DNA of 64,000 nucleotides from Sphingomonas psychrotolerans. GTDB taxonomy: Bacteria; Pseudomonadota; Alphaproteobacteria; Sphingomonadales; Sphingomonadaceae. Under the pieces are notes generated by a model. It saw only the letters and a program-made list of their open reading frames with translations, was not told the DNA's origin and did no database searches. The stretch is taken from positions 1,488,001-1,552,000 of the forward strand of contig NZ_CP024923.1 of NCBI RefSeq assembly GCF_002796605.1, in the 5' to 3' direction. Below are positions 1 through 9,022 of this stretch, one piece after another (positions within the stretch are counted from its first letter, which is position 1; the number at the start of each line of letters is the position of its first letter). The translations under genes were made by a program, and so were the position numbers.

Positions 1-1125
1 TCCATCCGGATGCAGATTGTCGCCGCCCTGCAGCTTCGCCGCCAGCCGTTTCGGATTGGCGGGATCGGCGACCACTTTCTCCATGTCGATCACGGCATCG
101 AACATCCTCGAGGCGCGGATCCACTGGTTCACCCGCACCCGCATCGCCTCGCCCGCGGGCGTCTGATACATCGCGCCCTCATAGGGCAGGATCGTCATCG
201 CATAGACCTTGATCCCGCGCTCGTGCGCCCGCAACGCGAGCTGCTTATACCCCGAAATGAGCTGGTCGCCGGTGATCGTCGGGCGCACCGTGCCATTCAC
301 TTCGCGCCCCGAATTGCCGATATCGTTGATCCCTTCCAGCAGCACGACATGACTGACGCCCGGCACCGCGAGTACGTCGCGGTCGAAGCGTGCCAGCGCG
401 CTCGGGCCAGTGCCGTGCGCGAGGATGCGATTGCCCGAGATCGCCTGCGTCACCACCACATGCGGCTTTCCCGCCGCCGCCAGCCGCCGCGCGAGGACGT
501 CGCCCCAGCGGCAGCGCGGCATCGCATCGTTGGCGCAACCGACATTGTCGGTGATCGAATCACCGAACGCGACGATCACCGGGCGCGGCTTCTCGCTCAG
601 CACGTCGAGCCCGGCGATCAGCGGGCGCAGCCGCCACTTTTCCGCCGGCACGAAATCCTCGGCGGTATGATCGCCGGGCGCGGAGATCAAAGTCTGCTGC
701 CCGACTACGTCATGGACCGTGTTGGGCTGGACGGCCTCGGGAAAGAACAGCGACACCTCGACCAGGTCGAACGCCTTGACCGGCAGCGCCACCGGATCGC
801 TGACCAAAGGCGCACCCTCGGGGACGCGCACCGAGGCTTGTCCCCCAAAAGTCACCCGTACCGCCTTGCCGCCGGGGAGCCGCACGGTCGCGGCGCCGAT
901 CGTCAGCGCCGACCCGTAGTCATTGGCGAGCCGCAGCCGGAGTTGCCCCCCGCCCGCTCCGACCCGCACCGCCGAGCGGATCGTGACATTGCCGAGCGTC
1001 TTCACCTGATCGGCGGGCGCCTGCCACATGCTAGCGGTCCAGGCGCGGGTCCAGCGGTCGCCCGCCGGCGCGGCCGCTACCAGCAACAGCGCAGCCGTCG
1101 CCGCGACGAACTTGATCCCCCGCAT
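1..1125 (-). CDS. SGNH/GDSL-family hydrolase, secreted (3' end outside window)
   Basis: This is a secreted SGNH-fold esterase or lipase; the substrate is unknown. The first 22 or so residues (MRGIKFVAATAALLLVAAAPAG) form a Sec signal peptide. The block I serine motif FGDSITDN lies near residue 190, GINDIG (block III) follows about 60 residues later, and the catalytic Asp-His block is just reached at the window edge as NLHPDG. All catalytic blocks are therefore visible and only the C-terminal tail is missing; 375 codons are seen. The start ATG has a GGAG-type ribosome site and lies 12 bp after the stop of the M13 peptidase, so the two are probably cotranscribed. Similar proteins sit in polysaccharide-degradation loci, but nothing here fixes the substrate. 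Confidence 0.85.
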   Translation of the reverse strand, partial: MRGIKFVAATAALLLVAAAPAGDRWTRAWTASMWQAPADQVKTLGNVTIRSAVRVGAGGGQLRLRLANDYGSALTIGAATVRLPGGKAVRVTFGGQASVRVPEGAPLVSDPVALPVKAFDLVEVSLFFPEAVQPNTVHDVVGQQTLISAPGDHTAEDFVPAEKWRLRPLIAGLDVLSEKPRPVIVAFGDSITDNVGCANDAMPRCRWGDVLARRLAAAGKPHVVVTQAISGNRILAHGTGPSALARFDRDVLAVPGVSHVVLLEGINDIGNSGREVNGTVRPTITGDQLISGYKQLALRAHERGIKVYAMTILPYEGAMYQTPAGEAMRVRVNQWIRASRMFDAVIDMEKVVADPANPKRLAAKLQGGDNLHPDG

Positions 1126-1137
1126 CGCCGCCTCTCC

Positions 1138-3210
1138 TTACCAGACCTTCACGCGCTGCTCGGGCGTCAGGAACAATTTCTGCCCCGCCGCCACGCCGAA
1201 CGCCGGATACCAGGCATCGAGATTGCGCACCGTCTGGGCACGCCAGCGGGCCGGCGCATGGGCATCGGTGGCGATCCGCGCGCGCAGCGCCTGTTCGCGC
1301 GATTTATCGCGCCACGCCTGGGCATAAGCGAGGAAGAAGCGCTGATCGCCGGTCAGCCCGCCGATCACCGGCGGCTCCTTGCCGCCCAGCGAAGCACGAT
1401 AGGCCTCGTACGCCGCGGTGAGCCCGGCGACGTCGGCGATGTTCTCGCTGAGCGTCTGCTGGCCCTTGAGGTGCAGCCCCGGCAGCGCTTCATAAGCGTC
1501 ATATTGTGCCGCCAGCGCCTTGCCGCTCGCCTTGAAGCGCGCGAGATCGGCGGGAGTCCACCAGTTGCGCAGCCGCCCGCTCGCGTCGAAGTTCGCGCCG
1601 AGATCGTCGAAGCTGTGGCTGATCTCGTGCCCGATCACCGCGCCGATCGCCCCGTAATTGGCCGCAGCATCGGCGCCCGGATCGTAGAACGGCACCTGCA
1701 GGATCGCGGCGGGGAAATTGAGCGCGTTTTGCAGCGGCAGATTGACTGCGTTGACGGTCTGCGGAGTCATCCACCATTCGCCGCGATCCACCGGCTTGCC
1801 GAGCTTGGCGAGCTGGTGGCGATATTCGGCGAGCTGCGCGCGGCGCAGATTGCCGACCGGATCATCGGCCTTCACTTCTAGCCCGGCGTAACTGCGCCAG
1901 GTCTCCGGATAACCGATTCCGACCTGCATCCCGGCGATCTTCTTGCGCGCTTCGGCCTTGGTCGGCTCGGCCATCCATGGCAGCGCCGCGACGCGCTTGT
2001 CGAACGCGGCGAGAATCCCCTTCACCATCGTCTGGATGTCGGCCTTGGACGAGGCGGGGAAATAATCCTTCACATAGAGCTGGCCGACCGCGTCGCCGAG
2101 CCACGTATCGATCGATCCGATCGCGCGCTTGTCGCGCGGGCGCGGCTTGGGCTGGCCGTTGAGGGTGTGCCGGAAGAACTCGAAATGCGCCTGGTCGAAG
2201 GCGGCGGGGAGCACATCGGTCACTTCGTCGATGCGGTGGAAGGTCAGCCAGTCCTGCCAGGCCTGGAGCGGTTCGCTCGCGACCAGCTTCGCCATCGCCG
2301 CGACCGTCTGCGGATGCCAGACGATGAAATCCTGCTGCCCGCTTAGCCCTGCCGCAGTCCAGAAGGCGTCCCAGTCGATCCCCGGCGCCTTCCTCGCGAA
2401 ATCGGCCTTCTTCCACGGGTTGTTCGCCTTGTGGATGTCCTGGCTGGTGACGATGTCGGTATGCGCGCGGGCGATCTTGCTCTCGAGCTCGAACACGCGC
2501 TGCGCCCGGGCATCGGGCTCGGTGATGTTGGCGAGGCTGAGCAGCTTGCCGATATAGGCGCGATACTGGTCGCGGATCGTCGCCATCTCGGGCTTATCCG
2601 AGAGATAATAATCGCGCTCGGGCAGCCCGAGCCCGCCCTGCAGCAGATAGGGTATATTGGTGTCGGGGCGATCGAGCGCCTGGCTTACGAACAGGCCGAA
2701 CAGATTCGCGGTCTCGAAATTGGTCGCGTTGAGCGGGTCGACATCGGCGCGGATATTGGCGCCGAGCATCGTCGACAGCGCTTTCTTGTCCCTGAGTGTG
2801 GCGATCGCATCCATTTCGGCGCCGAGGGGCGCCAGCCCGCGCAATTCGATCGCGGCGGTGTCGGTAAAGGCGTTGTACCAGTCGGCGATGCGACGCTGAT
2901 CGGTGCCGGGCGCGGCATTGGCCTTGAGCGCGGCCTGAACGATCGCGGCGTTGTTCGCTTCCGCCTTGTTGAACACTTCGAGGAACACGCCGGTGCTGGA
3001 GCGATCGCCCGGGATCTCGGTGTGCGCTCGCCAACCGCCATTGGCATATTCGTCGAAATCGTCGCCGGGCTTCACTTGCTTGTTCAGCCCCGCGACGTCG
3101 ACTCCGATCCCGGCGCCCGCCTGCGCGGCGGTGTTGCCAGGGTTACTGCCCCCGGGGGTGCAGGCAGCGGTTGCGAGAAGCAGTGCGAACAAGGCCGCGC
3201 GAGTCGTCAC
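1138..3210 (-). CDS. M13-family zinc metallopeptidase, lipoprotein (PepO/neprilysin-like)
   Basis: The 690-residue protein is a peptidase family M13 endopeptidase, expected to cleave peptides in the periplasm. The N-terminus is a lipoprotein signal, with a lipobox (ATAAC) putting the lipidated cysteine at residue 17. The zinc site VIGHEISHSFDD (HExxH) lies near residue 528 and the third ligand motif SENIAD follows about 60 residues later. The C-terminal tryptophan (VKVW) is typical of M13. The length matches bacterial PepO proteins. It precedes the SGNH hydrolase on the same strand by 12 bp and is divergent from the carboxylase gene at 3336. The family assignment is secure; the physiological substrate is unknown. 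Confidence 0.93.
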   Translation of the reverse strand: MTTRAALFALLLATAACTPGGSNPGNTAAQAGAGIGVDVAGLNKQVKPGDDFDEYANGGWRAHTEIPGDRSSTGVFLEVFNKAEANNAAIVQAALKANAAPGTDQRRIADWYNAFTDTAAIELRGLAPLGAEMDAIATLRDKKALSTMLGANIRADVDPLNATNFETANLFGLFVSQALDRPDTNIPYLLQGGLGLPERDYYLSDKPEMATIRDQYRAYIGKLLSLANITEPDARAQRVFELESKIARAHTDIVTSQDIHKANNPWKKADFARKAPGIDWDAFWTAAGLSGQQDFIVWHPQTVAAMAKLVASEPLQAWQDWLTFHRIDEVTDVLPAAFDQAHFEFFRHTLNGQPKPRPRDKRAIGSIDTWLGDAVGQLYVKDYFPASSKADIQTMVKGILAAFDKRVAALPWMAEPTKAEARKKIAGMQVGIGYPETWRSYAGLEVKADDPVGNLRRAQLAEYRHQLAKLGKPVDRGEWWMTPQTVNAVNLPLQNALNFPAAILQVPFYDPGADAAANYGAIGAVIGHEISHSFDDLGANFDASGRLRNWWTPADLARFKASGKALAAQYDAYEALPGLHLKGQQTLSENIADVAGLTAAYEAYRASLGGKEPPVIGGLTGDQRFFLAYAQAWRDKSREQALRARIATDAHAPARWRAQTVRNLDAWYPAFGVAAGQKLFLTPEQRVKVW

Positions 3211-3335
3211 CTTAGGGCTCTCCTGGTCAAGTCGAACGCCGTGGGTGCTACTCCGCCATCGCTGCGCGCGCCAGTCTTCCCAAGCGGCGGAACGCGGTGT
3301 AGGCAGAGCAAAACTAGGACAGGAAGGATGCCCTA

Positions 3336-4937
3336 ATGAGCGCTCCGGTGCTCGACTCGAAGGTGTCGCCCGAAGGAGAGGAATTTCGCGCCCGCGCCGC
3401 GCATAATCGCGCGCTGGCCGAGCGGCTGCGCGCCGACGTCGCCAAAGCGGCGCTCGGCGGTTCGCAGGCTTCGCGCGAACGCCACACCAGTCGCGGCAAG
3501 CTCTTGCCGCGCGAACGCGTCGAACGGTTGCTCGATCCGGGCAGCCCGTTCCTCGAGATCGGCCAGCTCGCCGCGTGCGACATGTACGAAGGCGAGGTGC
3601 CCGGCGCGGGGATGATCGCGGGGATCGGCCGCGTCTCAGGCCGCACCGTCATGATCGTGTGCAACGACGCGACGGTGAAAGGCGGCACTTACTATCCGAT
3701 GACGGTCAAAAAGCATCTCCGCGCGCAGGAGATCGCCGAGGCCAATCGGCTGCCGTGCATCTATCTGGTCGACTCGGGCGGCGCCAATTTGCCGCACCAG
3801 GCCGATGTGTTCCCCGACCGCGACCATTTCGGGCGGATCTTCTTCAACCAGGCCAATATGTCGGCGCTCGGCATCCCGCAGATCGCCTGCGTGATGGGCA
3901 GTTGCACCGCGGGTGGCGCCTACGTCCCCGCGATGAGCGACGAGAGCGTCATCGTCCGAAACCAGGGCACGATCTTCCTCGCCGGCCCGCCGCTGGTGAA
4001 AGCCGCGACCGGCGAAGTGATCACCGCCGAGGATCTCGGCGGCGGCGACCTGCACGGCCGCAAGTCCGGCGTGGTCGATCACGTCGCCGAGAATGACGAG
4101 CACGCGCTGACCATCGTCCGCGATATCGTAAGCCACCTGCCCGCTGACCGCACGCCCGACATCGCGCTACTCGACCCGCGTCCGCCGAAATATGCGCCCG
4201 AAGAGCTGTATGGAATCGTCCCCGAGGATGTTCGTGCGCCCTATGATGTCCACGAAGTGATCGCGCGGCTGGTCGATGGCAGCGAATTCCACGAGTTCAA
4301 GGCGCTCTACGGCACCTCGCTGGTCTGCGGTTTCGCGCATATCTGGGGCATGCCGGTCGGGATCATCGCCAATAACGGCATCCTGTTCTCGGAGAGCGCG
4401 CAAAAGGGCGCGCACTTCATCGAACTCGCCTGCCAGCGGCGCATTCCCTTGCTGTTCCTCCAGAACATTTCGGGGTTCATGGTGGGCGGCAAGTACGAGG
4501 CCGAAGGCATTGCGAAACATGGTGCGAAGCTGGTCACGGCGGTCGCCACCGCGACGGTGCCCAAGATCACCGTTCTGATCGGCGGCAGCTTCGGTGCGGG
4601 CAACTACGGGATGTGCGGACGGGCCTATTCGCCGCGCTTCCTGTTCAGCTGGCCCAACAGCCGGATCTCGGTGATGGGCGGCGAGCAGGCGGCGAGCGTA
4701 CTGGCGACGGTCCACCGCGATGCCGAAAAATGGACTCCCGAGGAGGCCGAGGCGTTCAAGGCCCCGATCCGCCAGCGCTACGAGGACGAAGGCAATCCGT
4801 GGCACGCCACCGCGCGGCTCTGGGACGACGGGATCATCGATCCGGCGCAGACGCGCGATGTGTTGGGGCTGGCGTTTGCAGCGACGCTCAACGCCCCGAT
4901 CCCCGAACGCCCGGCGTTCGGGGTGTTTCGGATGTGA
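3336..4937 (+). CDS. liuB: 3-methylcrotonyl-CoA carboxylase, carboxyltransferase (beta) subunit
   Basis: This subunit transfers carboxyl from carboxybiotin to 3-methylcrotonyl-CoA in leucine and isovalerate breakdown. The 533 residues form two crotonase-like carboxyltransferase halves. The first has [27 protein letters not shown] and [16 protein letters not shown]. The second has [31 protein letters not shown] and [20 protein letters not shown], which distinguish methylcrotonyl-CoA from propionyl-CoA carboxylase. The ATG at 3336 is preceded by AGGAAGG. The biotin-carrying partner lies 2 kb downstream (6994..8940), but the other liu genes (isovaleryl-CoA dehydrogenase, methylglutaconyl-CoA hydratase, HMG-CoA lyase) are not in this window. 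Confidence 0.93.
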   Translation: MSAPVLDSKVSPEGEEFRARAAHNRALAERLRADVAKAALGGSQASRERHTSRGKLLPRERVERLLDPGSPFLEIGQLAACDMYEGEVPGAGMIAGIGRVSGRTVMIVCNDATVKGGTYYPMTVKKHLRAQEIAEANRLPCIYLVDSGGANLPHQADVFPDRDHFGRIFFNQANMSALGIPQIACVMGSCTAGGAYVPAMSDESVIVRNQGTIFLAGPPLVKAATGEVITAEDLGGGDLHGRKSGVVDHVAENDEHALTIVRDIVSHLPADRTPDIALLDPRPPKYAPEELYGIVPEDVRAPYDVHEVIARLVDGSEFHEFKALYGTSLVCGFAHIWGMPVGIIANNGILFSESAQKGAHFIELACQRRIPLLFLQNISGFMVGGKYEAEGIAKHGAKLVTAVATATVPKITVLIGGSFGAGNYGMCGRAYSPRFLFSWPNSRISVMGGEQAASVLATVHRDAEKWTPEEAEAFKAPIRQRYEDEGNPWHATARLWDDGIIDPAQTRDVLGLAFAATLNAPIPERPAFGVFRM

Positions 4938-4983
4938 GTCTCGGAACATAGGTTCAGCGAATCTTCGGGGGGGAAGTGGGAAA

Positions 4984-5757
4984 ATGCAGAGGGACTATCA
5001 TACCCTGATCAATCTGGCCGTCGAGCTGGGCCAATATGGCGGGTATCTGGATACGCAGGGCTTGAAGGAACGCAATGACCTTACGACCAAATATAACAGC
5101 GCAACGCGGACCTTCGTCTATCGCCTGCTGAAGGAAGGGCATTCGCCTGAAGAATCCGCGAGACTTGTCTCGGAGGAAATCAATAATATTGCCGCACTTT
5201 CTGACGCCGGTTGGCAACCGGTCTACGAAGAGATCCGCGGCGATATTCTCGCCCAACTCGATCGCGATGCCGGCAAAAGGCCTTGGCAACGGACGGCTAG
5301 ACACTTCACACCCTTCATCGCCGCCGCGATTGTCACGGTCGGCTATTTTGGCTTACGTCTCTACAACGTCACCCCAGTCAGCGCGCCCTTGGAAACCCGC
5401 GCTGGCATCGCACAACGCGCCGACGCGCTTGCTAAGGTCATGCGCTATGACGACTGGTCGAGTTCCCGACGCGGGGGCTTCGTCAAGGGAATCCTGCTCT
5501 GGCCCATCGAGCCGAGCCAAACTGAAGTCAAAGGCGCTCAGGAACTTGGCGGACTGATCTTTGCGGGAGCGAATGACCTGATGCGATCGCGTGAGGCTTG
5601 CAACACTGGTCTAACGAACGGCAGCGGACAGCTTACAAGGGCCGAGATAGAGCTGTTGAACAAGGTCGTCACGCATCTCCGGGAGAAATCGACCAAATGG
5701 CAAAACCCGCCCGCGATGACCATTCTTGACCCACTCCGCACAGCCTATCCCTGCTGA
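4984..5757 (+). CDS. Hypothetical single-pass membrane protein, low GC
   Basis: I do not recognise this 257-residue protein. It has a charged, probably helical and cytoplasmic N-terminal region (residues 1 to about 105). One membrane segment follows near 110-128 (FIAAAIVTVGYFGLRLYNV), then a predicted periplasmic domain of about 130 residues rich in short helices. The start ATG at 4984 follows a G-rich stretch (GGGGGGGAAGTGGGAAA) that can act as a ribosome site. The gene lies between liuB and the other carboxylase-operon genes on the same strand. Sampled stretches are about 48-58% G+C against about 67% in neighbouring liuD, which suggests later acquisition. No enzymatic motif is visible. Confidence 0.7.
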   Translation: MQRDYHTLINLAVELGQYGGYLDTQGLKERNDLTTKYNSATRTFVYRLLKEGHSPEESARLVSEEINNIAALSDAGWQPVYEEIRGDILAQLDRDAGKRPWQRTARHFTPFIAAAIVTVGYFGLRLYNVTPVSAPLETRAGIAQRADALAKVMRYDDWSSSRRGGFVKGILLWPIEPSQTEVKGAQELGGLIFAGANDLMRSREACNTGLTNGSGQLTRAEIELLNKVVTHLREKSTKWQNPPAMTILDPLRTAYPC

Positions 5758-5776
5758 GCAAATGACGGAGAATTCC

Positions 5777-6279
5777 ATGCGTCCCCTCCTCCTCGCCTTG
5801 GCCCTCCTCACCCCGCTGCCCGCGCTCGCGCAGACCACCCCGGTCGCCCCCATCGTCAAGGGCACCGCCCTCCCCCGCCCGGCACCGAGGAAGCCGCCGT
5901 GCTCGCCCCGATCAATGCGCTGTTTGCTGGTCTCGCGCAGCGCGATGGCGCGGCGATGGCGGCGACCTTGTACGGCGAGGGCGGGATCACCGTCGCCGTC
6001 GACAAACCCGACGGCAACAAGACGATCCGCCAGCAGAAATTCGCCGACTGGACCGCGGGCATCAAGCCCGGCCCCGAGCGTTACGAGGAGCGCATGCCCG
6101 CCCCGGCGATCGAGATCGACGGCGACATCGCGATGGTGTGGGGCGACTATGTCTTCCTGCTCGATGGCAAACCCAGCCATTGCGGGGTCGACCATTTCAG
6201 CCTCGTCCGCGTCGACGGCCAGTGGAAGATCGCCAACCTCGCCTGGACCTCGCGCACCACGGGCTGCCCGGCGCAATGA
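5777..6279 (+). pseudogene. NTF2-like (SnoaL/DUF4440-type) secreted protein, frameshifted
   Basis: A clean Sec signal peptide (MRPLLLALALLTPLPALAQ) starts at the ATG at 5777, preceded by GGAG. An NTF2-like fold follows, running from APINALFAGLAQRDG to WTSRTTGCPAQ and ending at 6279. The two parts are in different frames: the signal peptide is in the frame of 5777, the domain in the frame of 5899. The break maps to the cytosine run at 5872-5876; one extra C would restore TALPPPGTEEAAVLAPIN and a continuous protein of about 167 residues. Either the gene is inactivated or a base is missing from this sequence. An in-frame ATG at 5899 could yield a 126-residue cytoplasmic form. The stop overlaps the next start (ATGA). 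Confidence 0.7.
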
Positions 6280-6599
6280 GCCGCGACACGCTCTTTCTGC
6301 TCGAGCACGAATTCGCCGATCCCGCACTGGGCGGCGAACGTGTCTTCTATTGCAAGGATTGCATGACGATCGAGGGCCTGCTCGCGACTTTCCCCGAGCG
6401 CGCCGCCGCTATCGAAATAGTCCGCGTGCCCTGGCCTCGGCCGCGCGCGGCAGTCGTTGCGGCGATCGGCGAGGCTAACCAGAACCTGCCCGCACTCGTC
6501 TGGCCAAAGAAGGACGGAAGCTCTGGTTTCGTCAACGAAATCGAAGCACTGCTCGCCGCGCTTGCCGAGCGTCACGGCTTTCCGGAGCGGCATCTATGA
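6276..6599 (+). CDS. DUF3088 family protein
   Basis: This 107-residue protein resembles the DUF3088 family, which has a thioredoxin-like appearance but no established function. Visible features are TLFLLEHEF near the N-terminus, FYCKDCMTIEGLLATFP with a CxxC pair at about residues 26-29, the conserved VPWPRPR, and the C-terminal ERHGFPERH. The ATG at 6276 overlaps the stop of the NTF2-like gene, and its own stop overlaps the next start, both as ATGA. It is therefore translationally coupled within the carboxylase operon. Confidence 0.82.
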   Translation: MSRDTLFLLEHEFADPALGGERVFYCKDCMTIEGLLATFPERAAAIEIVRVPWPRPRAAVVAAIGEANQNLPALVWPKKDGSSGFVNEIEALLAALAERHGFPERHL

Positions 6600-6997
6600 T
6601 CCTCGAGGGCGAAGGCATGGCTCCGATCGCGCGGCCGAGCGAGGCGCAGGTTCGCGATCTTGTCACTTCGCTTGCGTCGCCCAAACCCGGTTTCGCTTCG
6701 CTCACCGATGAAGCGGGCAATTACCTCCAGGTCGCCGGAGGCCGTCCGTGGTGCGTAGTGGAAAGGCGCGAGGTTTCGCCGCTCCGCCATTGGCGTGCGC
6801 ACACAGAATCGGGCCGCCGCCCTTATGAGGACGGCGCGAAGATCCGGTCGGGTGCCGGTGAGATCGCGCTTCGGGCGGATGAATGGCTTCTCCTGAAACA
6901 GGCCGCGGAGCTTTTTGCCACATTCCTGGCGGGCCGGGCGTTTCCGATTTTCGTGCAATGGCGCTCGATGAACTCCACGCTGGGGCTTCCGCAATGA
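6596..6997 (+). CDS. Hypothetical protein coupled to the biotin carboxylase gene
   Basis: I do not recognise this 133-residue soluble protein. It has no signal peptide or membrane segment and shows conserved-looking stretches YLQVAGGRPWCVVERRE and RPYEDGAKIRSG. Its start overlaps the DUF3088 stop and its stop overlaps the liuD start, both by 4 bp (ATGA). This argues that it is truly translated and expressed with the carboxylase subunit. A role in that pathway cannot be read from the sequence. Confidence 0.65.
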   Translation: MILEGEGMAPIARPSEAQVRDLVTSLASPKPGFASLTDEAGNYLQVAGGRPWCVVERREVSPLRHWRAHTESGRRPYEDGAKIRSGAGEIALRADEWLLLKQAAELFATFLAGRAFPIFVQWRSMNSTLGLPQ

Positions 6998-8940
6998 TCG
7001 AATCGCTGCTCATCGCCAATCGCGGCGAGATCGCCTGCCGCATCATCCGCACCGCGCGGGAAATGGGCATCCGCACGGTCGCGGTCTATTCGGATGCCGA
7101 CGCGAAGGCGCTGCACGTGCGGCAGGCGGACGAGGCGGTGCACATCGGCCCCTCCCCGGCGCGCGAGAGCTATCTGGTCGGCGACAAGATCATCGCCGCC
7201 GCGAAGGCGACTGGCGCGCAAGCGATCCATCCCGGCTATGGCTTCCTCTCCGAGAACGCCGACTTCGCGCAGGCTGTGATCGACGCCGGGCTGATCTGGG
7301 TAGGCCCTAGCCCCGACAGCATCCGCGCGATGGGCCTCAAGGACGCCGCCAAGGCGCGAATGATCGCCGCCGGCGTGCCGGTCACGCCCGGCTATCTCGG
7401 CGAAGACCAGTCGCCCGAACGGCTCGCAAACGAGGCCGACGCGATCGGCTATCCGGTGCTGATCAAGGCAGTCGCGGGCGGCGGCGGCAAGGGCATGCGG
7501 CGCGTCGATGCTGCGCAGCAATTTTCCGAAATGCTGCAGTCGTGCAAGCGCGAGGCCGCCTCCTCGTTCGGCGACGATCGCGTGCTGATCGAGAAATACA
7601 TCCTGTCGCCGCGCCACATCGAAGTGCAGGTGTTCGGCGACAGCCATGGCAACGTCGTCCATCTGTTCGAGCGCGACTGCTCGCTCCAGCGCCGGCACCA
7701 GAAGGTAATCGAGGAAGCCCCCGCCCCCGGCATGGACGAGGCGACGCGCGAGGCGATCTGCGCCGCCGCGGTGCGGGCGGCCAAGGCGGTCGATTATGTC
7801 GGCGCCGGCACGATCGAGTTCATCGCCGATGCCAGCGAAGGCCTGCGCGCCGACCGCATCTGGTTCATGGAGATGAACACAAGGCTGCAGGTCGAGCATC
7901 CGGTAACCGAAGAGATCACCGGGCAGGATCTGGTCGAGTGGCAGCTGCGCGTGGCGAGCGGCGAGCCGTTGCCGAGACAGCAGGAGGACCTTTGGATCCA
8001 CGGCCACGCCATGGAAGCGCGGCTCTATGCCGAGGATCCGGCCAAGGGCTTTCTCCCGAGCATCGGGCGGCTCAATCATTTCATGCTTCCCTTTGGCATC
8101 CGCATCGAGACCGGCGTCATCGAAGGCGGCACAGTCAGTTCCTTCTACGATCCGATGATCGCCAAGCTCGTCGTGCACGGGAGCGACCGCGAGGAGGCGC
8201 GCGTAAAGCTCTTCGATGCGTGCCGGGAGGTCCGAATTCAGCCGGTCCGCACCAATGCCGAGTTCATGGCGCGGCTGCTGGCAGCTCGGGAATTCGCCGC
8301 CGGCGACGTCGATACCGGGCTGATCGAGCGCAAGCTCGACAATCTGGTCGAGCGCGAAGTGCCCGACGCCCGCGTGCTTTCCGCCGGAGCCGTGCTGCTT
8401 CTCGCACATCCGGACAAGCCGATCGCCGAACAGCCGGTCCTTTCGAGCAACGGGGATCGCGAATGGGTGGCGTCCCCTTCCACGGCCTGGAACCCGCTGT
8501 TCGGCTTCCGCCTGAACGCCGCGCCCAATCGCACCGTCAGGCTCGCGGTCGATGGTGAAACCCTGGACATCGACCTCGATGCCACCGGCCCGGTCGAACC
8601 GGACCGCTACGATATCGAACACGACAGTGTCTGGGTTCAGGCGGAGGATGGCCTCGCGCCGCATCTCTTTTCCTTCCCCGCCTCGACGGGCGCGCACGGC
8701 GGCGCCGTTGCCGCCAACGGCGCCATCCTCGCCCCGATGCCGGGCCGCATCACCGCGGTCGAAGTCGCCCCCGGCGACACCGTCACCCAAGGCCAGCGCC
8801 TCGTCACGCTAGAAGCGATGAAGATGGAGCACAGCCTCACCGCGCCGTTCGACGGGACCGTGACCGAACTCAATGCCGAAATCGGCGCACAAGTCAGCGA
8901 AGGCGCGCTGCTGGTAAAAGTGGACAAGGCCGAACGCTAG
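6994..8940 (+). CDS. liuD: 3-methylcrotonyl-CoA carboxylase, biotin-containing (alpha) subunit
   Basis: The 648-residue subunit carboxylates its own biotin using ATP and bicarbonate, then hands the carboxyl to LiuB. The N-terminal biotin carboxylase core starts with MIESLLIANRGEIACRII, followed by an ATP-grasp domain with the glycine-rich loop AGGGGKGMR and the catalytic MEMNTRLQVEHPVTE. A BT-type linker follows, then a C-terminal biotinyl domain with the biotinylation motif EAMKMEHS about 35 residues from the end. The start is the ATG at 6994, which overlaps the upstream stop; the protein then begins exactly at the conserved N-terminus. A 13-bp perfect hairpin follows the stop. Confidence 0.92.
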   Translation: MIESLLIANRGEIACRIIRTAREMGIRTVAVYSDADAKALHVRQADEAVHIGPSPARESYLVGDKIIAAAKATGAQAIHPGYGFLSENADFAQAVIDAGLIWVGPSPDSIRAMGLKDAAKARMIAAGVPVTPGYLGEDQSPERLANEADAIGYPVLIKAVAGGGGKGMRRVDAAQQFSEMLQSCKREAASSFGDDRVLIEKYILSPRHIEVQVFGDSHGNVVHLFERDCSLQRRHQKVIEEAPAPGMDEATREAICAAAVRAAKAVDYVGAGTIEFIADASEGLRADRIWFMEMNTRLQVEHPVTEEITGQDLVEWQLRVASGEPLPRQQEDLWIHGHAMEARLYAEDPAKGFLPSIGRLNHFMLPFGIRIETGVIEGGTVSSFYDPMIAKLVVHGSDREEARVKLFDACREVRIQPVRTNAEFMARLLAAREFAAGDVDTGLIERKLDNLVEREVPDARVLSAGAVLLLAHPDKPIAEQPVLSSNGDREWVASPSTAWNPLFGFRLNAAPNRTVRLAVDGETLDIDLDATGPVEPDRYDIEHDSVWVQAEDGLAPHLFSFPASTGAHGGAVAANGAILAPMPGRITAVEVAPGDTVTQGQRLVTLEAMKMEHSLTAPFDGTVTELNAEIGAQVSEGALLVKVDKAER

Positions 8941-8941
8941 C

Positions 8942-8969
8942 CGTCATCCCGGCGAACGCCGGGATGACG
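8942..8969. repeat. Perfect hairpin of the ATCCCGGC repeat family (single)
   Basis: CGTCATCCCGGCG and its exact reverse complement are separated by AA, giving a 13-bp stem directly after the liuD stop. There is no uridine tract on either strand, so it is not a canonical intrinsic terminator. The same core recurs at both ends of the repeats at 32416 and 55096, so it belongs to a dispersed palindromic repeat family and probably stabilises the mRNA 3' end. Confidence 0.8.
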
Positions 8970-9022
8970 AAAAAGAAGGTTACAGGAACGGTGCACCACA
9001 AGTCTCAAGAACGCGCGCAGGA

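Noticed and set aside
10..1881. Long + strand frame opposite the SGNH hydrolase and M13 peptidase
   Set aside because: It spans two real genes on the other strand, has low-complexity Arg-rich sequence and no motif.
6823..8790. 655-codon frame opposite liuD
   Set aside because: It lies across the biotin carboxylase gene and shows only compositional bias.
8942..8969. Intrinsic terminator after liuD
   Set aside because: Stem is strong but no T tract follows on either strand, so I listed it as a repeat hairpin.
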